Of a stretch of DNA of 64,000 nt, positions 8,130-17,284 are shown one piece after another. The translations under genes were made by a program, and so were the position numbers. This stretch comes from Streptomyces sp. NBC_00878 (GTDB taxonomy: Bacteria > Actinomycetota > Actinomycetes > Streptomycetales > Streptomycetaceae), in the NCBI RefSeq assembly GCF_026341515.1, contig NZ_JAPEOK010000001.1:930001-994000 (forward strand). Direction: 5' to 3'. The notes below the pieces were generated by a model that did no database searches, had not been told where the DNA came from, and worked only from the letters and a program-made list of their open reading frames with translations. How positions within the stretch are numbered: position 1 is the stretch's first letter; each line of letters begins with the position of its first letter.

Positions 8130-8552
8130 CGGCCGGATCGCGCCGCGGAGACCCAGAGCGACCAGCCCGGCGCGGAGATGACCTGGACATTGCTGCCATG
8201 GTGCTTGTGTTTCCCGCTCCAGCACAGGTCATGACCGTTGGGGCCGGATCGCGACCCGGTAGGCGGGGATCACCACCCGTCGAGGTACACGTGCGTCACG
8301 CCGGCTTGCTTGGCCTGCGCCAGGACGTGGCGCAGACCAAGGGCATGTGCGACGAGCAGGTCGGTACCTTCGTGCAGGTACCGGTAGCAGGCTTTGTCGC
8401 TGAGCTCGTTGTCACAGGCCAGTTGCGCGACACGGGTGCCGTCGAGGAACCGGGGGATCACCAGCGCGGCCTGTTTGAAGCAGCTCAGCGCGCCTTGGCC
8501 TCAGCCTTACTCCTTGAGACGCCGAGCTGAAAACCGAGGACGGCGCCCGCGC

Positions 8553-9386
8553 TCATGCGCGGACCGCGGTCAGGAAGAGGTAGCCGCTCTCCGGGATGGC
8601 CCCGAACCTGCGCACGAAGTCAATGAGCGAGTCGGCCTGTTCCTTGCCGACCAGATCGGACAGCTTGTCGCTGACAGTTTCAAAGGCGTCGGCCATGAGC
8701 CCGAGGGTACGGATGACGTTGTCGGTGATGTCACGGATCTCCACGTCGACGAAACCGTTGGCGGCCAACGCCGTCCGGTATTCGTCCACAGTGCCCAAGG
8801 AGCGCACCCCGTAGTTCGCACAGATGTGGTCCAGGACCACTTGTCCCTCAGGGCTGATCGGGTCGCGCTGGATGACGTCGGCGATGGCGAGGCGGCCGCC
8901 GGGGCGCAGGACGCGGGCGGCCTCGGAGAGCACCTGGCCGCGGTCGGGCATGTGCCACATCGACTCGAACGCCCAGGCCGCGTCGAACGAGCCGTCGGGG
9001 AAGGGCATGTCCATCGCGTCGGCGAACTGGAACGTGGCCCGGTCGGCGAGCCCAGCCGCGGCCGCGTGTTCCGTGGCCTCCTTCACCTGGATCTGGCTGA
9101 CGGTGATACCCACCACGTTCACGTCACAAGTGCGGACGAGCCGCTGCGCGGGATGGCCGATGCCGCAGCCGATGTCCAGGACCCGCTGGCCGGCCTGCGC
9201 GGCGAGACCTGAGATCATCAGGTCGGTCAGGCGGTCTGTGGCTACCTCGACGGAGCTGTCGTCGGCGTCGTTCTCCCAGTAGCCGTAGTGGATATTGGGG
9301 CCCCACACCGAACCGTAGACCCGACCGAACCCGTCGTACACGTTACGGACGTCGTCGCTGTGAGTGGGAGACTGCTCGATCGTCAT
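8553..9386 (-). CDS. SAM-dependent methyltransferase, small-molecule type
   Basis: A class I methyltransferase of 277 residues with the SAM-binding loop VLDIGCGIGHP at 69-79, an acidic strand 2 end, and a downstream ADAMDMPFPDGSFD segment typical of the UbiE/tocopherol-methyltransferase-like group. The ATG at 9386 follows GGAG by seven bases; the frame stays open far upstream, but codon bias falls and this start has the good site. The sequence resembles enzymes that methylate sugars, polyketides or prenyl chains. It is transcribed leftward, between the transposase relic and the second methyltransferase, inside the segment flanked by the ispH repeats. Methylation of the prenyl chain or the aromatic nucleus of the cluster product is the likely role. 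The exact atom methylated cannot be told from sequence. Confidence 0.85.
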   Translation of the reverse strand: MTIEQSPTHSDDVRNVYDGFGRVYGSVWGPNIHYGYWENDADDSSVEVATDRLTDLMISGLAAQAGQRVLDIGCGIGHPAQRLVRTCDVNVVGITVSQIQVKEATEHAAAAGLADRATFQFADAMDMPFPDGSFDAAWAFESMWHMPDRGQVLSEAARVLRPGGRLAIADVIQRDPISPEGQVVLDHICANYGVRSLGTVDEYRTALAANGFVDVEIRDITDNVIRTLGLMADAFETVSDKLSDLVGKEQADSLIDFVRRFGAIPESGYLFLTAVRA

Positions 9387-9940
9387 GAGGAACTCCGTGT
9401 CGTTGTGAAAGTGGCGGGAAGCCGACGGCGGTTCAGCCCTACCGGCGGTGAGCCCGCGAATGATCGTGCTGGTACGCCACCGCAGGTCCTGCGGGTCGAC
9501 CGCGAACCACATTCCGGGGAACGCGTCGAGGAGATGGTCGGCGACGTGAATACAGCTGACGTAGTTTTGAGACCTTGGCCGCCGAAGGTGTGGCGTAGCG
9601 GCGGCCCGTCGTCCCGAGGGCTCTCGTGGTAGGGCGCGACTCGGAGCTGTACCGGCTGGCCGCCGCCGTTTACCTCGACGGTGGGCTTGTCCGCGGCGTC
9701 TTTCGTATACCACCGTCAACCACGAGCTGGCCCATGTCGGCTGATGACAGACCCTCTGCGGCGAGGGTCTCGGTCAACCGCCCTGGAATCCGGCAGTCAC
9801 TTCGAAAGGTGGGCGGAAACCCGCTGTGCTCGGCTGGGCAACCCCAGCCGAGCACCTGCGTGATCTACTGACAACCACTGACAACCACGTAAGCCATCAG
9901 GTGTTGCGAGGACCCGAGAATCCGCCAGCACGTTCTTCGC
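9387..9940. other. spacer between the two methyltransferase genes
   Basis: A stretch of 554 bases. The minus-strand frame that runs into the 8553-9386 gene stays open through about 9390-9560, and its codons there (for example the peptide DAFPGMWFAVDPQDLRW) have high third-position GC. This could be a fragment of a lost gene. I do not recognise it. The rest, up to 9940, shows no coding bias and no clear terminator. Confidence 0.35.
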
Positions 9941-10852
9941 TCACTTCAGCTCGAAGCGCAAGAAACCCAGCCGCAGGCCCCCTGCTCGCCATTCGGTGCC
10001 AAGCGCCTGGTTCGCCATCAGGGATATCCTCAGCTGCCTGCGGTCAACTGCTGAAAGGCTGCTGTCACTGTCCAGTACCGCCTTCGTCCAGGCAGCACTC
10101 TCATCCCAGAACGGCGAGGTTTCTGACGTAGCGTCGGCTTCATCGACCAATTCAAAACCCGCAGACTTCGCGGCTTCTGCGTAGTCGAGCACCGTAGCCG
10201 GTTTTGTGTAGAAGTATTCGGCCCACACATCGGCCCCGTGCGGGCGTGTAGTGAATACTTCCTCGATGCACACACTCGCGCCCGGACGAAGCACGCGTGC
10301 CAGACGCTCGAACCACTGAGGACGGTTGAAATATCCGCTGCTCTCGATTGCTACCGCCGCGTCGAAGGGGCCGCCGTCCGAGGGGAGATGCATCGCATCA
10401 CAGACCAGTGTTCGGACCTTCCCACCCACACCGGATTCCTGCGCGAACCCCTCAACTATCGGCGCGTGTTCCGGCGCGTTGGTGACCGCCGTGACGTCGG
10501 CGCCGTACTCCTGTGCCCAGAAGAGCGAGCCCCCGCCAAGACCGCAGCCGACATCCAGGATTCTCCCCGACAGCCGGTGTTCAGCGCCCCAGATCTTGGC
10601 CGCATACCGCAGTAAACCCTCTTGATGAAGCCGTATGCTGCGGCGAATAGCATCCGGCGTCGCATCGTGCGCATTCAGCGGCGTTTCAGAGGAAGGGTAG
10701 TAACCCACGTGATAGTGGATCCTGGGTCCAGGCCCGTATTTGCGAACAAGCCTAGCTGTTTTGTCGTCGTAGTATTGGCCAACTATTCTTACCTCATCCT
10801 GAGACTCCAGCACTGTTTGAGGTGAACTTGAAATTTCATCCAGATTTGCCAT
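9941..10852 (-). CDS. SAM-dependent methyltransferase, possible prenyl-chain C-methyltransferase
   Basis: A class I methyltransferase of 303 residues. The SAM loop ILDVGCGLGGGS lies at 98-109, and before it are YYDDKTARLVRKYGPGP and HYHVGYYP, a layout seen in the bacterial group that contains geranyl diphosphate C-methyltransferases and the teleocidin prenyl methyltransferase. The start at 10852 has GGAGGAG five bases upstream. Base composition is lower in GC than the neighbours, which suggests a different recent history. Benzastatin-type pathways, as I recall them, use a geranyl diphosphate C6-methyltransferase, and this protein is the best candidate for that kind of reaction here. An O- or N-methyltransferase on a late intermediate is also possible. 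Confidence 0.82.
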   Translation of the reverse strand: MANLDEISSSPQTVLESQDEVRIVGQYYDDKTARLVRKYGPGPRIHYHVGYYPSSETPLNAHDATPDAIRRSIRLHQEGLLRYAAKIWGAEHRLSGRILDVGCGLGGGSLFWAQEYGADVTAVTNAPEHAPIVEGFAQESGVGGKVRTLVCDAMHLPSDGGPFDAAVAIESSGYFNRPQWFERLARVLRPGASVCIEEVFTTRPHGADVWAEYFYTKPATVLDYAEAAKSAGFELVDEADATSETSPFWDESAAWTKAVLDSDSSLSAVDRRQLRISLMANQALGTEWRAGGLRLGFLRFELK

Positions 10853-11222
10853 GGTCACTCCTCCAGAGCTCGGATGCCGACGACGTTGGCGAATGGCCCG
10901 ATTTGGTCGTTGCGCTGTGCTCGTCATGATTTTGGCGAGGTTACGTGGTTTGACGAGGATCGCCGGACCGGATTTCATGTTCATCAACTGTGTCGGCACC
11001 TCCCACATGCGAGAGTCACCCGGCACCGAGGCAAGTAGCGATCCATGAAATGGTTTGCGACACAAGTGGGTCAAGCTGGACGGTTGTACCAGCCTTGATC
11101 CGAGATTGTTGCCATAGCAGCGCCTCGTTCGAAATGCATAGCCGCCCTCATGATCCGGAACCTTGAGTCGCACTGAAATTGAGGGGCAGCTATTGGATTC
11201 CATCCTGGAGGACGACCATGGT
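10853..11222. promoter_or_regulatory. divergent spacer between methyltransferase and ispH repeat
   Basis: About 370 bases of comparatively AT-rich DNA between the leftward methyltransferase and the rightward repeat copy 2. It must contain the methyltransferase promoter. A long minus-strand open frame crosses it by chance but lacks coding bias. No clear operator was found. Confidence 0.4.
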
Positions 11223-11964
11223 CGTGTCAACGACACAGCGTGAGCATCTTCGACTTTAGGAAAAACCCCAAAGAACACGGCGTAAGGCCTGGATTAGACT
11301 ACCCTGCAGATTGGTAGCCGCTGGGCGGCACCAAGGCCGTATTCGAGTCCGGCTATTAAGCCGGCACCCAACGGCAGACAAGACTTCCCGAGAAGGACTC
11401 GGTTTCTACCGACCGGCGTGGATGCCCTGTTCGGCATCGCAAGCCATGCGTTCCGACGTGGACGTCATGGCACGGAACGGAGTGGGAATGAGTGGCGGTA
11501 AGCAGGTCCTGCTGGCCGAACCGCGCAGTTTGTGTGCCGGTGTACGCCGAGCGATAGCCATCATCGACCTCGCACTGGAACAGCACGGCGCGCCGATCTA
11601 CGTCCGCAAGGAGATCGTGCACAACCACCACGTGGTGCGCGAGTTCCAGCGCCGGGGTGTCCGGTTCGTCGACTCCGAGCAGGAGGTGCCGGAGGGCGCG
11701 GTGTGTGTCTTCTCCGCGCACGGCGTCTCCCCGCAAGTGCGGCAGAACGCGGACGCACGCGGGCTGGACGTGCTCGACGCGACCTGCCCCCTGGTGGCCA
11801 AGGTCCACCAGGAGGCCCGCCGGTTCGCCCGCGACGGGCGGACGTTGCTGCTGGTCGGGCACGCGGACCACGAGGAGGTCGAGGGCACCTTCGGGCACGC
11901 TCCCGACCAGACGGTCATCGTCGAGACGGCTGCCGACGCGGAGGCACTGGACCTTCCCCCCGAC
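11223..11964 (+). repeat. direct repeat copy 2 (leader and 5' half of intact ispH)
   Basis: The complete version of the repeat also found at 4619-5279. It includes a 265-base leader, with the inverted repeat CCGGCT-ATTA-AGCCGG at 11349-11364, and the first 159 codons of ispH. Copy 2 contains the 81 bases that are missing from copy 1. Because this copy is joined to a full gene, it is likely the donor. Confidence 0.93.
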
Positions 11965-12438
11965 GCACCGGTCGCCTACCTCACCCAGACCACGCTCTCG
12001 GTGGACGAGACAAGGGACATCATCGCCGTACTCCAGCGCAGGTTCACCGACCTGCGCGGGCCCGCCACCGACGACATCTGTTATGCCAGCCAGAACCGCC
12101 AGGACGGCATCAGGGCCATCGTGGACCGGTGCGACCTGGTGCTGGTGGTCGGTTCGACCAACTCCAGTAACTCGATCCGGATGGTCGAGGTGGCGCGCAG
12201 GCTCGGCGGCAGGGCCGAACTGGTGCCGGACGTGACCCGCTTCGACCCCACGTGGCTGGCCGGCGTGAGCACGGTCGGCGTGAGCGCCGGAGCGAGCGCG
12301 CCGGAGATCCTCGTCGACCAGCTGCTCGACCGGCTCGCCGAACTGGGTTACGCGGATACGTCCGTGGAACGGGTGGCGACCGAGGACATCGTGTTCTCCC
12401 CGCCCACGCGGCTGACCGGAGTGGCGGACGTGCCGTGA
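11488..12438 (+). CDS. ispH: 4-hydroxy-3-methylbut-2-enyl diphosphate reductase
   Basis: A 316-residue IspH (LytB), the last enzyme of the MEP pathway, which reduces HMBPP to IPP and DMAPP with a 4Fe-4S cluster. The three cluster cysteines are Cys16 (SLCAGV), Cys100 (DATCPLV) and Cys198 (ICYASQNRQ). The substrate-binding histidine is in IVHNHHVV near 45-47, and the phosphate-binding GSTNSSNSIR is present. I chose ATG 11488 because GGAG lies five bases upstream and the protein then has the family length; upstream in-frame starts lack a site. It is the first of three MEP genes in the same direction. As a second copy inside a biosynthetic cluster it probably boosts prenyl precursor supply rather than serving core metabolism. 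Confidence 0.95.
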   Translation: MSGGKQVLLAEPRSLCAGVRRAIAIIDLALEQHGAPIYVRKEIVHNHHVVREFQRRGVRFVDSEQEVPEGAVCVFSAHGVSPQVRQNADARGLDVLDATCPLVAKVHQEARRFARDGRTLLLVGHADHEEVEGTFGHAPDQTVIVETAADAEALDLPPDAPVAYLTQTTLSVDETRDIIAVLQRRFTDLRGPATDDICYASQNRQDGIRAIVDRCDLVLVVGSTNSSNSIRMVEVARRLGGRAELVPDVTRFDPTWLAGVSTVGVSAGASAPEILVDQLLDRLAELGYADTSVERVATEDIVFSPPTRLTGVADVP

Positions 12439-12644
12439 CCGATCGAGACCGGGCGACCCCTGTCGCTGATGGCGCCAAGGACTCTGTTGGCAAGAGCGCG
12501 TCGGTGGTGAGCCGCGTCGGCCGTCGTTCCGACCTGTCCGACCAGCCGCGGCCACCACATGCAATGAGGGGCCTTCCAGGCGTCAGCCGGCGCACGAGGC
12601 CGTCGGCCGAACCGGCATCGCGCCGGGCAGTCGGCCCGAACTGA
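12435..12644 (+). CDS. possible small ORF between ispH and dxs
   Basis: An open frame of 69 codons starts at a GTG that overlaps the ispH stop (GTGA). The protein would be basic and rich in Arg, Ser and Pro, with no recognisable motif, and its codon bias is only moderate. It fills most of the 259-base gap before dxs. It may be a coupled leader or simply an open spacer; I give it little weight. Confidence 0.2.
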   Translation: MTDRDRATPVADGAKDSVGKSASVVSRVGRRSDLSDQPRPPHAMRGLPGVSRRTRPSAEPASRRAVGPN

Positions 12645-12697
12645 CCGAGAGAGCGGCCGCGGCCGCCCACCACACCCGGTGAGGAGCACTGTTCGAC

Positions 12698-14521
12698 ATG
12701 GCGCTGCTGGAAACCGTGCGCGACCCGGCGCGGCTGCGTGAGCTGACCGCCGGGGAGCTCCGCGACCTCGCCGGGGAGATCCGCGCGTTCCTGATCGAGC
12801 GGGTCTCCGCGACCGGTGGACACCTCGGGCCCAACCTGGGTGTGGTTGAGCTGACCATCGCGTTGCACACGGTGTTCGAGTCCCCGCGGGACCGGTTGCT
12901 GTGGGACACCGGGCACCAGTCCTACGTGCACAAGATCCTGACGGGCCGCCAGGCCGGGTTCGACCGGCTGCGCAAGTCGGGCGGGGTCTCCGGCTACCCG
13001 AGCCGCGAGGAGTCCGAGCACGACCTGGTGGAGAACTCGCACGCGTCCACCGCGCTGTCCTATGCGGACGGGCTGGCCAGGGCGGACGCCCACCTCGACC
13101 GACGCGACCGGGCGACCGTCGCGATCATCGGCGACGGCGCGATGACCGGCGGCATGGCCTGGGAGGCGCTCAACAACATCGCGGGCGGGCCGGAGCGGCC
13201 GCTCGTCATCGTGCTCAACGACAACCAGCGCTCCTACGCGCCGACCGTCGGCGGGCTGGCCGAGCACCTGGCCGACCTGCGCGCCGGGCGCGGGCCGGGC
13301 GTGTTCGAACAACTCGGGCTCGGTTACCTCGGCCCCGTCGACGGTCACGACCTCTCCGCCGTCCAGGACTCCCTGCGCCACGCGGTAACGCTGGGCGGGC
13401 CGGTGGTGGTGCATGTGATCACCGCCAAGGGCAAGGGATACCGGCACACCGAGACCAACGACCTCGACCTCGGCCACGCCGTCAAACCGATGGACCCGCA
13501 CACCGGGCAGGCGCTGAAGGCGTCGCCCCCGTCGTTCACGTCGGTGTTCGGCGAGAAGCTGGTCGAACTGGCCGAGCAGCGCGACGACCTCGTGGCGATC
13601 ACGGCCGCGATGACCGAGCCGACCGGGCTCCTGCCGCTGCAGCGCAGGTTTCCGCACCGGGTGATCGACGTCGGCATCGCCGAGCAGCACGCGGTCACGA
13701 TGGCCGCCGGGTTGTCCATGGGCGGCGTGCATCCGGTGGTGGCCATCTACTCCACGTTCGTCAACCGCGCGCTCGACCAACTGCTCATGGACGTCGCGCT
13801 GCACCGCCGCCCGGTGACGTTCGTCCTCGACCGGTCAGGGGTGACCGGCGACGACGGGCCGAGCCACAACGGCATGTGGGACCTGTCGGTGCTGCAGGTG
13901 GTGCCGGGGCTGCGGATCGCGGCGCCGCGGGACGGCACCCGGCTGGCCGAACTGCTGGCTGAGGCGGTGGCGTGGCACGAAGGTCCGACACTGCTGCGGT
14001 TCCCCAAAGGCCCCGCCGGTGAGGACCTGCCCGCCACCGCCACGTTCAACGGGCTTGACGTGCTGCGCCGTTCCGGCCGGCTGGACGTGCTGATCATCGC
14101 GGTAGGCGCGCTGGCCGGGCTCGCGCTCACCGTCGCCGACGGTGTGCGGGCACAGGGCATCGGGGTGACGGTGGTGGACCCGAGGTGGGTCACCCCGGTC
14201 AACCCCGCGCTGGCCGACCTGGCCCGCCGCCACCGGCTCGCGATCACGGTCGAGGACAACAGCCGCGCGGGTGGTGTCGGTTCCGCGATCGCGCAGGCGT
14301 TGCGGGACGCCGACGTGCACACCCCGCTGCGCGAGTTCGGCATTCCGAGGCGGTTCCTCAGCCACGGCTCCAGGGCCGAGGTACTCGCCGCCTGCGGGCT
14401 GACCGCGCAGAACATCACCAGGGTCGTGGTGGAGCTGCTGACCGGCCTCGACGCCGCACCGGCGTCGGCAGGCATCGACGACCCCGGCACCTGGCCGGTT
14501 CACTCAGGGGAGGAACATTGA
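12698..14521 (+). CDS. dxs: 1-deoxy-D-xylulose-5-phosphate synthase
   Basis: A 607-residue DXS, the thiamine-diphosphate enzyme that condenses pyruvate with glyceraldehyde 3-phosphate in the first step of the MEP pathway. Family marks include [30 protein letters not shown], the ThDP-binding [16 protein letters not shown], and the transketolase C-terminal block [19 protein letters not shown]. The start at 12698 has GAGGAG 13 bases upstream. The stop overlaps the TTG start of ispG. A pathway-specific dxs copy is common in actinomycete terpenoid clusters because DXS sets MEP flux. It is somewhat shorter than many housekeeping copies but has no visible defect. Confidence 0.95.
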   Translation: MALLETVRDPARLRELTAGELRDLAGEIRAFLIERVSATGGHLGPNLGVVELTIALHTVFESPRDRLLWDTGHQSYVHKILTGRQAGFDRLRKSGGVSGYPSREESEHDLVENSHASTALSYADGLARADAHLDRRDRATVAIIGDGAMTGGMAWEALNNIAGGPERPLVIVLNDNQRSYAPTVGGLAEHLADLRAGRGPGVFEQLGLGYLGPVDGHDLSAVQDSLRHAVTLGGPVVVHVITAKGKGYRHTETNDLDLGHAVKPMDPHTGQALKASPPSFTSVFGEKLVELAEQRDDLVAITAAMTEPTGLLPLQRRFPHRVIDVGIAEQHAVTMAAGLSMGGVHPVVAIYSTFVNRALDQLLMDVALHRRPVTFVLDRSGVTGDDGPSHNGMWDLSVLQVVPGLRIAAPRDGTRLAELLAEAVAWHEGPTLLRFPKGPAGEDLPATATFNGLDVLRRSGRLDVLIIAVGALAGLALTVADGVRAQGIGVTVVDPRWVTPVNPALADLARRHRLAITVEDNSRAGGVGSAIAQALRDADVHTPLREFGIPRRFLSHGSRAEVLAACGLTAQNITRVVVELLTGLDAAPASAGIDDPGTWPVHSGEEH

Positions 14522-15660
14522 CGACCGTCGATCTGGGAATGCCCTTGCCACGCAAGGACGAGGCCCCGTTCTCGGTGGCCACGCGGCGGACGTCCCGCCA
14601 GATCATGGTGGGCACGGTGCCGGTCGGCGGCGACGCGCCGGTGTCGGTGCAGTCGATGACCACCACGCCCACCACCGACATCGACGCCACGCTGCAGCAG
14701 ATCGCCGAGCTCACTGCGGCGGGCTGCGAGATCGTGCGGGTCGCCGTGCCGTCGGCGGACGACGCGGCCGCGCTGCCGGTGATCGCCCGCAAGTCGGGCA
14801 TCCCGGTGATCGCCGACATCCACTTCCAACCGAAGTACGTGTTCGCCGCGATCGACGCCGGCTGCGCCGCGGTGAGGGTCAACCCCGGCAACATCCGCCA
14901 GTTCGACGACCAGGTCGGCACGATCGCCCGTGCGGCCAAGGACGCGGGCATCCCGATCCGGATCGGCGTGAACGCCGGGTCGCTGGACAAACGGTTGCTG
15001 CACAAGCACGGCGGCGTCACCCCGGAGGCGCTGGTGGAGTCGGCGTTGTGGGAGTGCTCGTTGTTCGAGGAGCACGGCTTCACCGACCTGAAGATCTCGG
15101 TGAAGCACCACGACCCGGTGGTGATGATCGAGGCGTATCGCAAGCTCGCCGGCCGGTGCGACTACCCGCTGCACCTCGGCGTGACCGAGGCAGGCCCCCG
15201 GTTCCAGGGCACTGTCAAGTCCGCGGCCGCGTTCGGCGCGCTGCTCTCGGAGGGCATCGGCGACACCATCCGCGTCTCGCTCTCCGCACCACCGGTCGAG
15301 GAGATCAAGGTCGGCGCGCAGATCCTGGAGTCGCTCGGGTTGAGGCCACGGGGACTGGACATCGTGTCGTGCCCGTCCTGCGGCCGGGCCCAGGTCGATG
15401 TGCACACCCTCGCCGAGCGGGTCACCGCGGCACTCGAGGGGTTCCCGGTGCCGTTGCGGGTGGCGGTGATGGGCTGTGTCGTCAACGGGCCTGGCGAGGC
15501 GCGCGAGGCCGACATCGGTGTCGCCGCCGGCAACGGCAAGGGCCAGATCTTCGTCAAGGGCAAGGTGATCCGCACGGTCCCCGAGTCACAGATCGTGGAG
15601 ACCCTCCTGGCCGAGGCCGCACGCATCGCCGAGGAGATGGGCGTGGACGTCGAGGCGTGA
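14518..15660 (+). CDS. ispG: 4-hydroxy-3-methylbut-2-en-1-yl diphosphate synthase
   Basis: A 380-residue IspG (GcpE), which converts MEcPP to HMBPP, the substrate of IspH. Cluster cysteines are visible in SCPSCGR and [10 protein letters not shown], and the TIM-barrel segments [14 protein letters not shown] and RVNPGNI are conserved. The start is a TTG at 14518 that overlaps the dxs stop (TTGA), with GGGGAGG just upstream, so the two genes are translationally coupled. It completes an ispH-dxs-ispG cassette: the first and the last two steps of the MEP route. The middle genes (dxr, ispD, ispE, ispF) are not in the window and are presumably supplied by the housekeeping pathway. Confidence 0.95.
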   Translation: MTTVDLGMPLPRKDEAPFSVATRRTSRQIMVGTVPVGGDAPVSVQSMTTTPTTDIDATLQQIAELTAAGCEIVRVAVPSADDAAALPVIARKSGIPVIADIHFQPKYVFAAIDAGCAAVRVNPGNIRQFDDQVGTIARAAKDAGIPIRIGVNAGSLDKRLLHKHGGVTPEALVESALWECSLFEEHGFTDLKISVKHHDPVVMIEAYRKLAGRCDYPLHLGVTEAGPRFQGTVKSAAAFGALLSEGIGDTIRVSLSAPPVEEIKVGAQILESLGLRPRGLDIVSCPSCGRAQVDVHTLAERVTAALEGFPVPLRVAVMGCVVNGPGEAREADIGVAAGNGKGQIFVKGKVIRTVPESQIVETLLAEAARIAEEMGVDVEA

Positions 15661-15830
15661 CCGGCCGCACTTGGTCCGACGACGAGAGGAGCCCGCGGAC
15701 TCGTGGCCGGTCAGCGCCTGACCTCCGGCCTGACCAGAAGGAGCGAGATAAAGGCAAAACCCAGGAAAAATGACACAAAATACAGTTCACGCGTGAACGT
15801 ACGGATTACGATCTCGTGAACCACCGACCG

Positions 15831-16124
15831 TTAATCCACAGTTTCACACGCAATGCGCGGGGGCCACGAATCTGTTCGCAGAATCTGGAGGACGAACGCC
15901 CTCGAAACTAAAGAGACACGATTCGGCGCCTGCAGCTTGTCGGACATGACGCGGACGTGATAGTCGATGGTCTTCGAACTGAGGTGCAACTCTCTCGAAA
16001 GTCGCCCGCTGGAGAAGCCGGCCGCAACACCCTCCAGGATCCTGGCCTGGACCGAGCTGAGACCCCAGCCACCGACTGGCGGGGACACTTCGCAGCCGTT
16101 CTGATCGTTATCCATGGCACCCAT
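15831..16124 (-). CDS. small LuxR-type DNA-binding regulator
   Basis: A 97-residue protein made almost entirely of a LuxR/GerE helix-turn-helix: LSSVQARILEGVAAGFSSGR, then LSRELHLSSKTIDYHVRVMS. There is no receiver or ligand domain. I placed the start at ATG 16124; ATG 16115 is equally possible, and the open frame extends upstream without a good ribosome site. It lies convergent to ispG across a 170-base spacer. Single-domain LuxR proteins are common in actinomycete biosynthetic clusters, so control of the adjacent terpenoid genes is plausible. The target is unknown. Confidence 0.75.
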   Translation of the reverse strand: MGAMDNDQNGCEVSPPVGGWGLSSVQARILEGVAAGFSSGRLSRELHLSSKTIDYHVRVMSDKLQAPNRVSLVSRAFVLQILRTDSWPPRIACETVD

Positions 16125-16347
16125 CCATTCCGTACAGCCGGCTAGGCCAGGACCGTAAACGGAGAAATGCAGAGCGAGAAGTACTGGAAATATCCTAGGG
16201 TGGACCACTCACTCTTGTCACTGTTGCGCCGTCGCAACCCGTCAATTTCAGTCCACCTCGGAATTCCCTCCAAATTTTACGGAATTCTGGCCTTGTACGT
16301 ATTAACGTGCGCGTGCCGGGTAATAGCGTTGGCCGACGAGCTACGAC

Positions 16348-16614
16348 ATGAAGATCATCAGCTCCCACGCATCCAACCCCGGAGATGAGACTCAGCCGTG
16401 CGTCCACAGTGGAGCAGCTTCGAGGAACGGCCGTGACGAACTCCGCGCGCGATACCAAGACCGCAGCGCCGGCAGCCCTCTACGAGGACCTGAGCGTGGC
16501 GAGCTCGCCGGCGAAGACCTCGACGACATCCGCGCGGCCATGCGCGCCGCGTCGCTCTCGGTGCGCAGCTACCTGTGGCGGACCGGTGACAACGATCCGG
16601 CGGACCGGAAATGA
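16348..16614 (+). CDS. hypothetical small protein
   Basis: An open frame of 88 codons. The second half (ELAGEDLDDIRAAMRAASLS and on to the stop) has good coding bias and an acidic, helical look, while the first half does not. There is no clear ribosome site before the ATG. I do not recognise it. It could be a remnant of a longer gene, since the region around it also holds a LuxR relic. Confidence 0.3.
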   Translation: MKIISSHASNPGDETQPCVHSGAASRNGRDELRARYQDRSAGSPLRGPERGELAGEDLDDIRAAMRAASLSVRSYLWRTGDNDPADRK

Positions 16615-17284
16615 GCAGCTCAAGCCGCCACAATAAGTGGCGGCTCAGCCGTTCCACGCAGGGCGACCCCCACCTGGACGACAAGGTCATGGCGATCGCG
16701 CGCTAGCAAGGTCAGCGCCACAACGACGACCAGCGGGATCACCACATCGTGACTCAGCTCCGATTTTCCGCAATTCGCGGAGAACCGCCCGAGAACTCAT
16801 GGAAGTCGGCCACCAGTCGCACCGGCTTCGCGGACGCCTCTTCCCCGGCACAGCGGCCGGCTCGCCAGTTGGATGGCGTCGCTCAGGCCGCACCACCAGG
16901 CGGCGAACCTGTCCGACTCGTCGAACTGTCACGGGCGGGCGTTGCGGATGCTCGGTGAGGTGACCGAAGGGGCCCGCGGCGGGGCGCTGCTGCAACGCTC
17001 GAGGTCAGCACGCGTACTGTCGAGAAACCTCATCACTGCTATCGCAAGCTCGGAGTCGGAGGCAGGGCAGAATTGGTAGAGGCGCTCGAGTCTGCCGCGA
17101 GACGGTCCGCGGCGGAATCCCTGACCGAGCGGTAGTGCTGTCGGGGCGGACCTGTCCACGGTACGTGAGTGTGCGATCGGGTACGGGAACTCCGCTGGGG
17201 CCCTGTTGCCACTACATCTGCACGCACGCGATACGCCCAAGTCGTGAGCGTCGTCCGACCGCTGCAGGTCCGCTGTGGAAGCAG
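16615..17284. pseudogene. non-coding stretch with a LuxR relic
   Basis: About 670 bases without an intact gene. At 16986-17135 on the plus strand a frame encodes ATLEVSTRTVEK, then PHHCYRKLGVGGRAELVEAL and a stop. This is the C-terminal half of a LuxR helix-turn-helix in which the expected His after VEK has become Pro. The 5' part of the gene is gone, with a stop just upstream. The rest shows no coding bias. Confidence 0.6.

Larger units (their letters stand above)
6874..8530 (-). pseudogene. degenerate IS5-type transposase split by an IS982 element
   Basis: Read on the minus strand from about 8500, a frame gives CFKQAALVIPRFLDGTRVAQ, then YRYLHEGTDLL and THVYLDGW, typical of the N-terminal helical domain of actinobacterial IS5-family transposases. 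It then meets an in-frame TGA, continues as GKHKHHGSNVQVISAPGWSLWV, and is cut by the IS982 element at 7120-8129. Beyond the element the same frame resumes as HDITCARHHDVIDFL, as expected for the family. The last part (RLRLLSIAAQLGTIGRRH to the stop at 6874) looks more like an IS1380-type C-terminus, so the relic may be a composite. It is not functional. Confidence 0.7.

Noticed and set aside
9387..9719. N-terminal extension of the methyltransferase to 388 residues
   Set aside because: The ATG at 9386 has a proper ribosome site and gives the family length; the extension matches nothing I know.
9941..11278. 445-codon version of the second methyltransferase
   Set aside because: The region before ATG 10852 has no coding bias and runs into the ispH leader repeat; GGAGGAG marks the true start.
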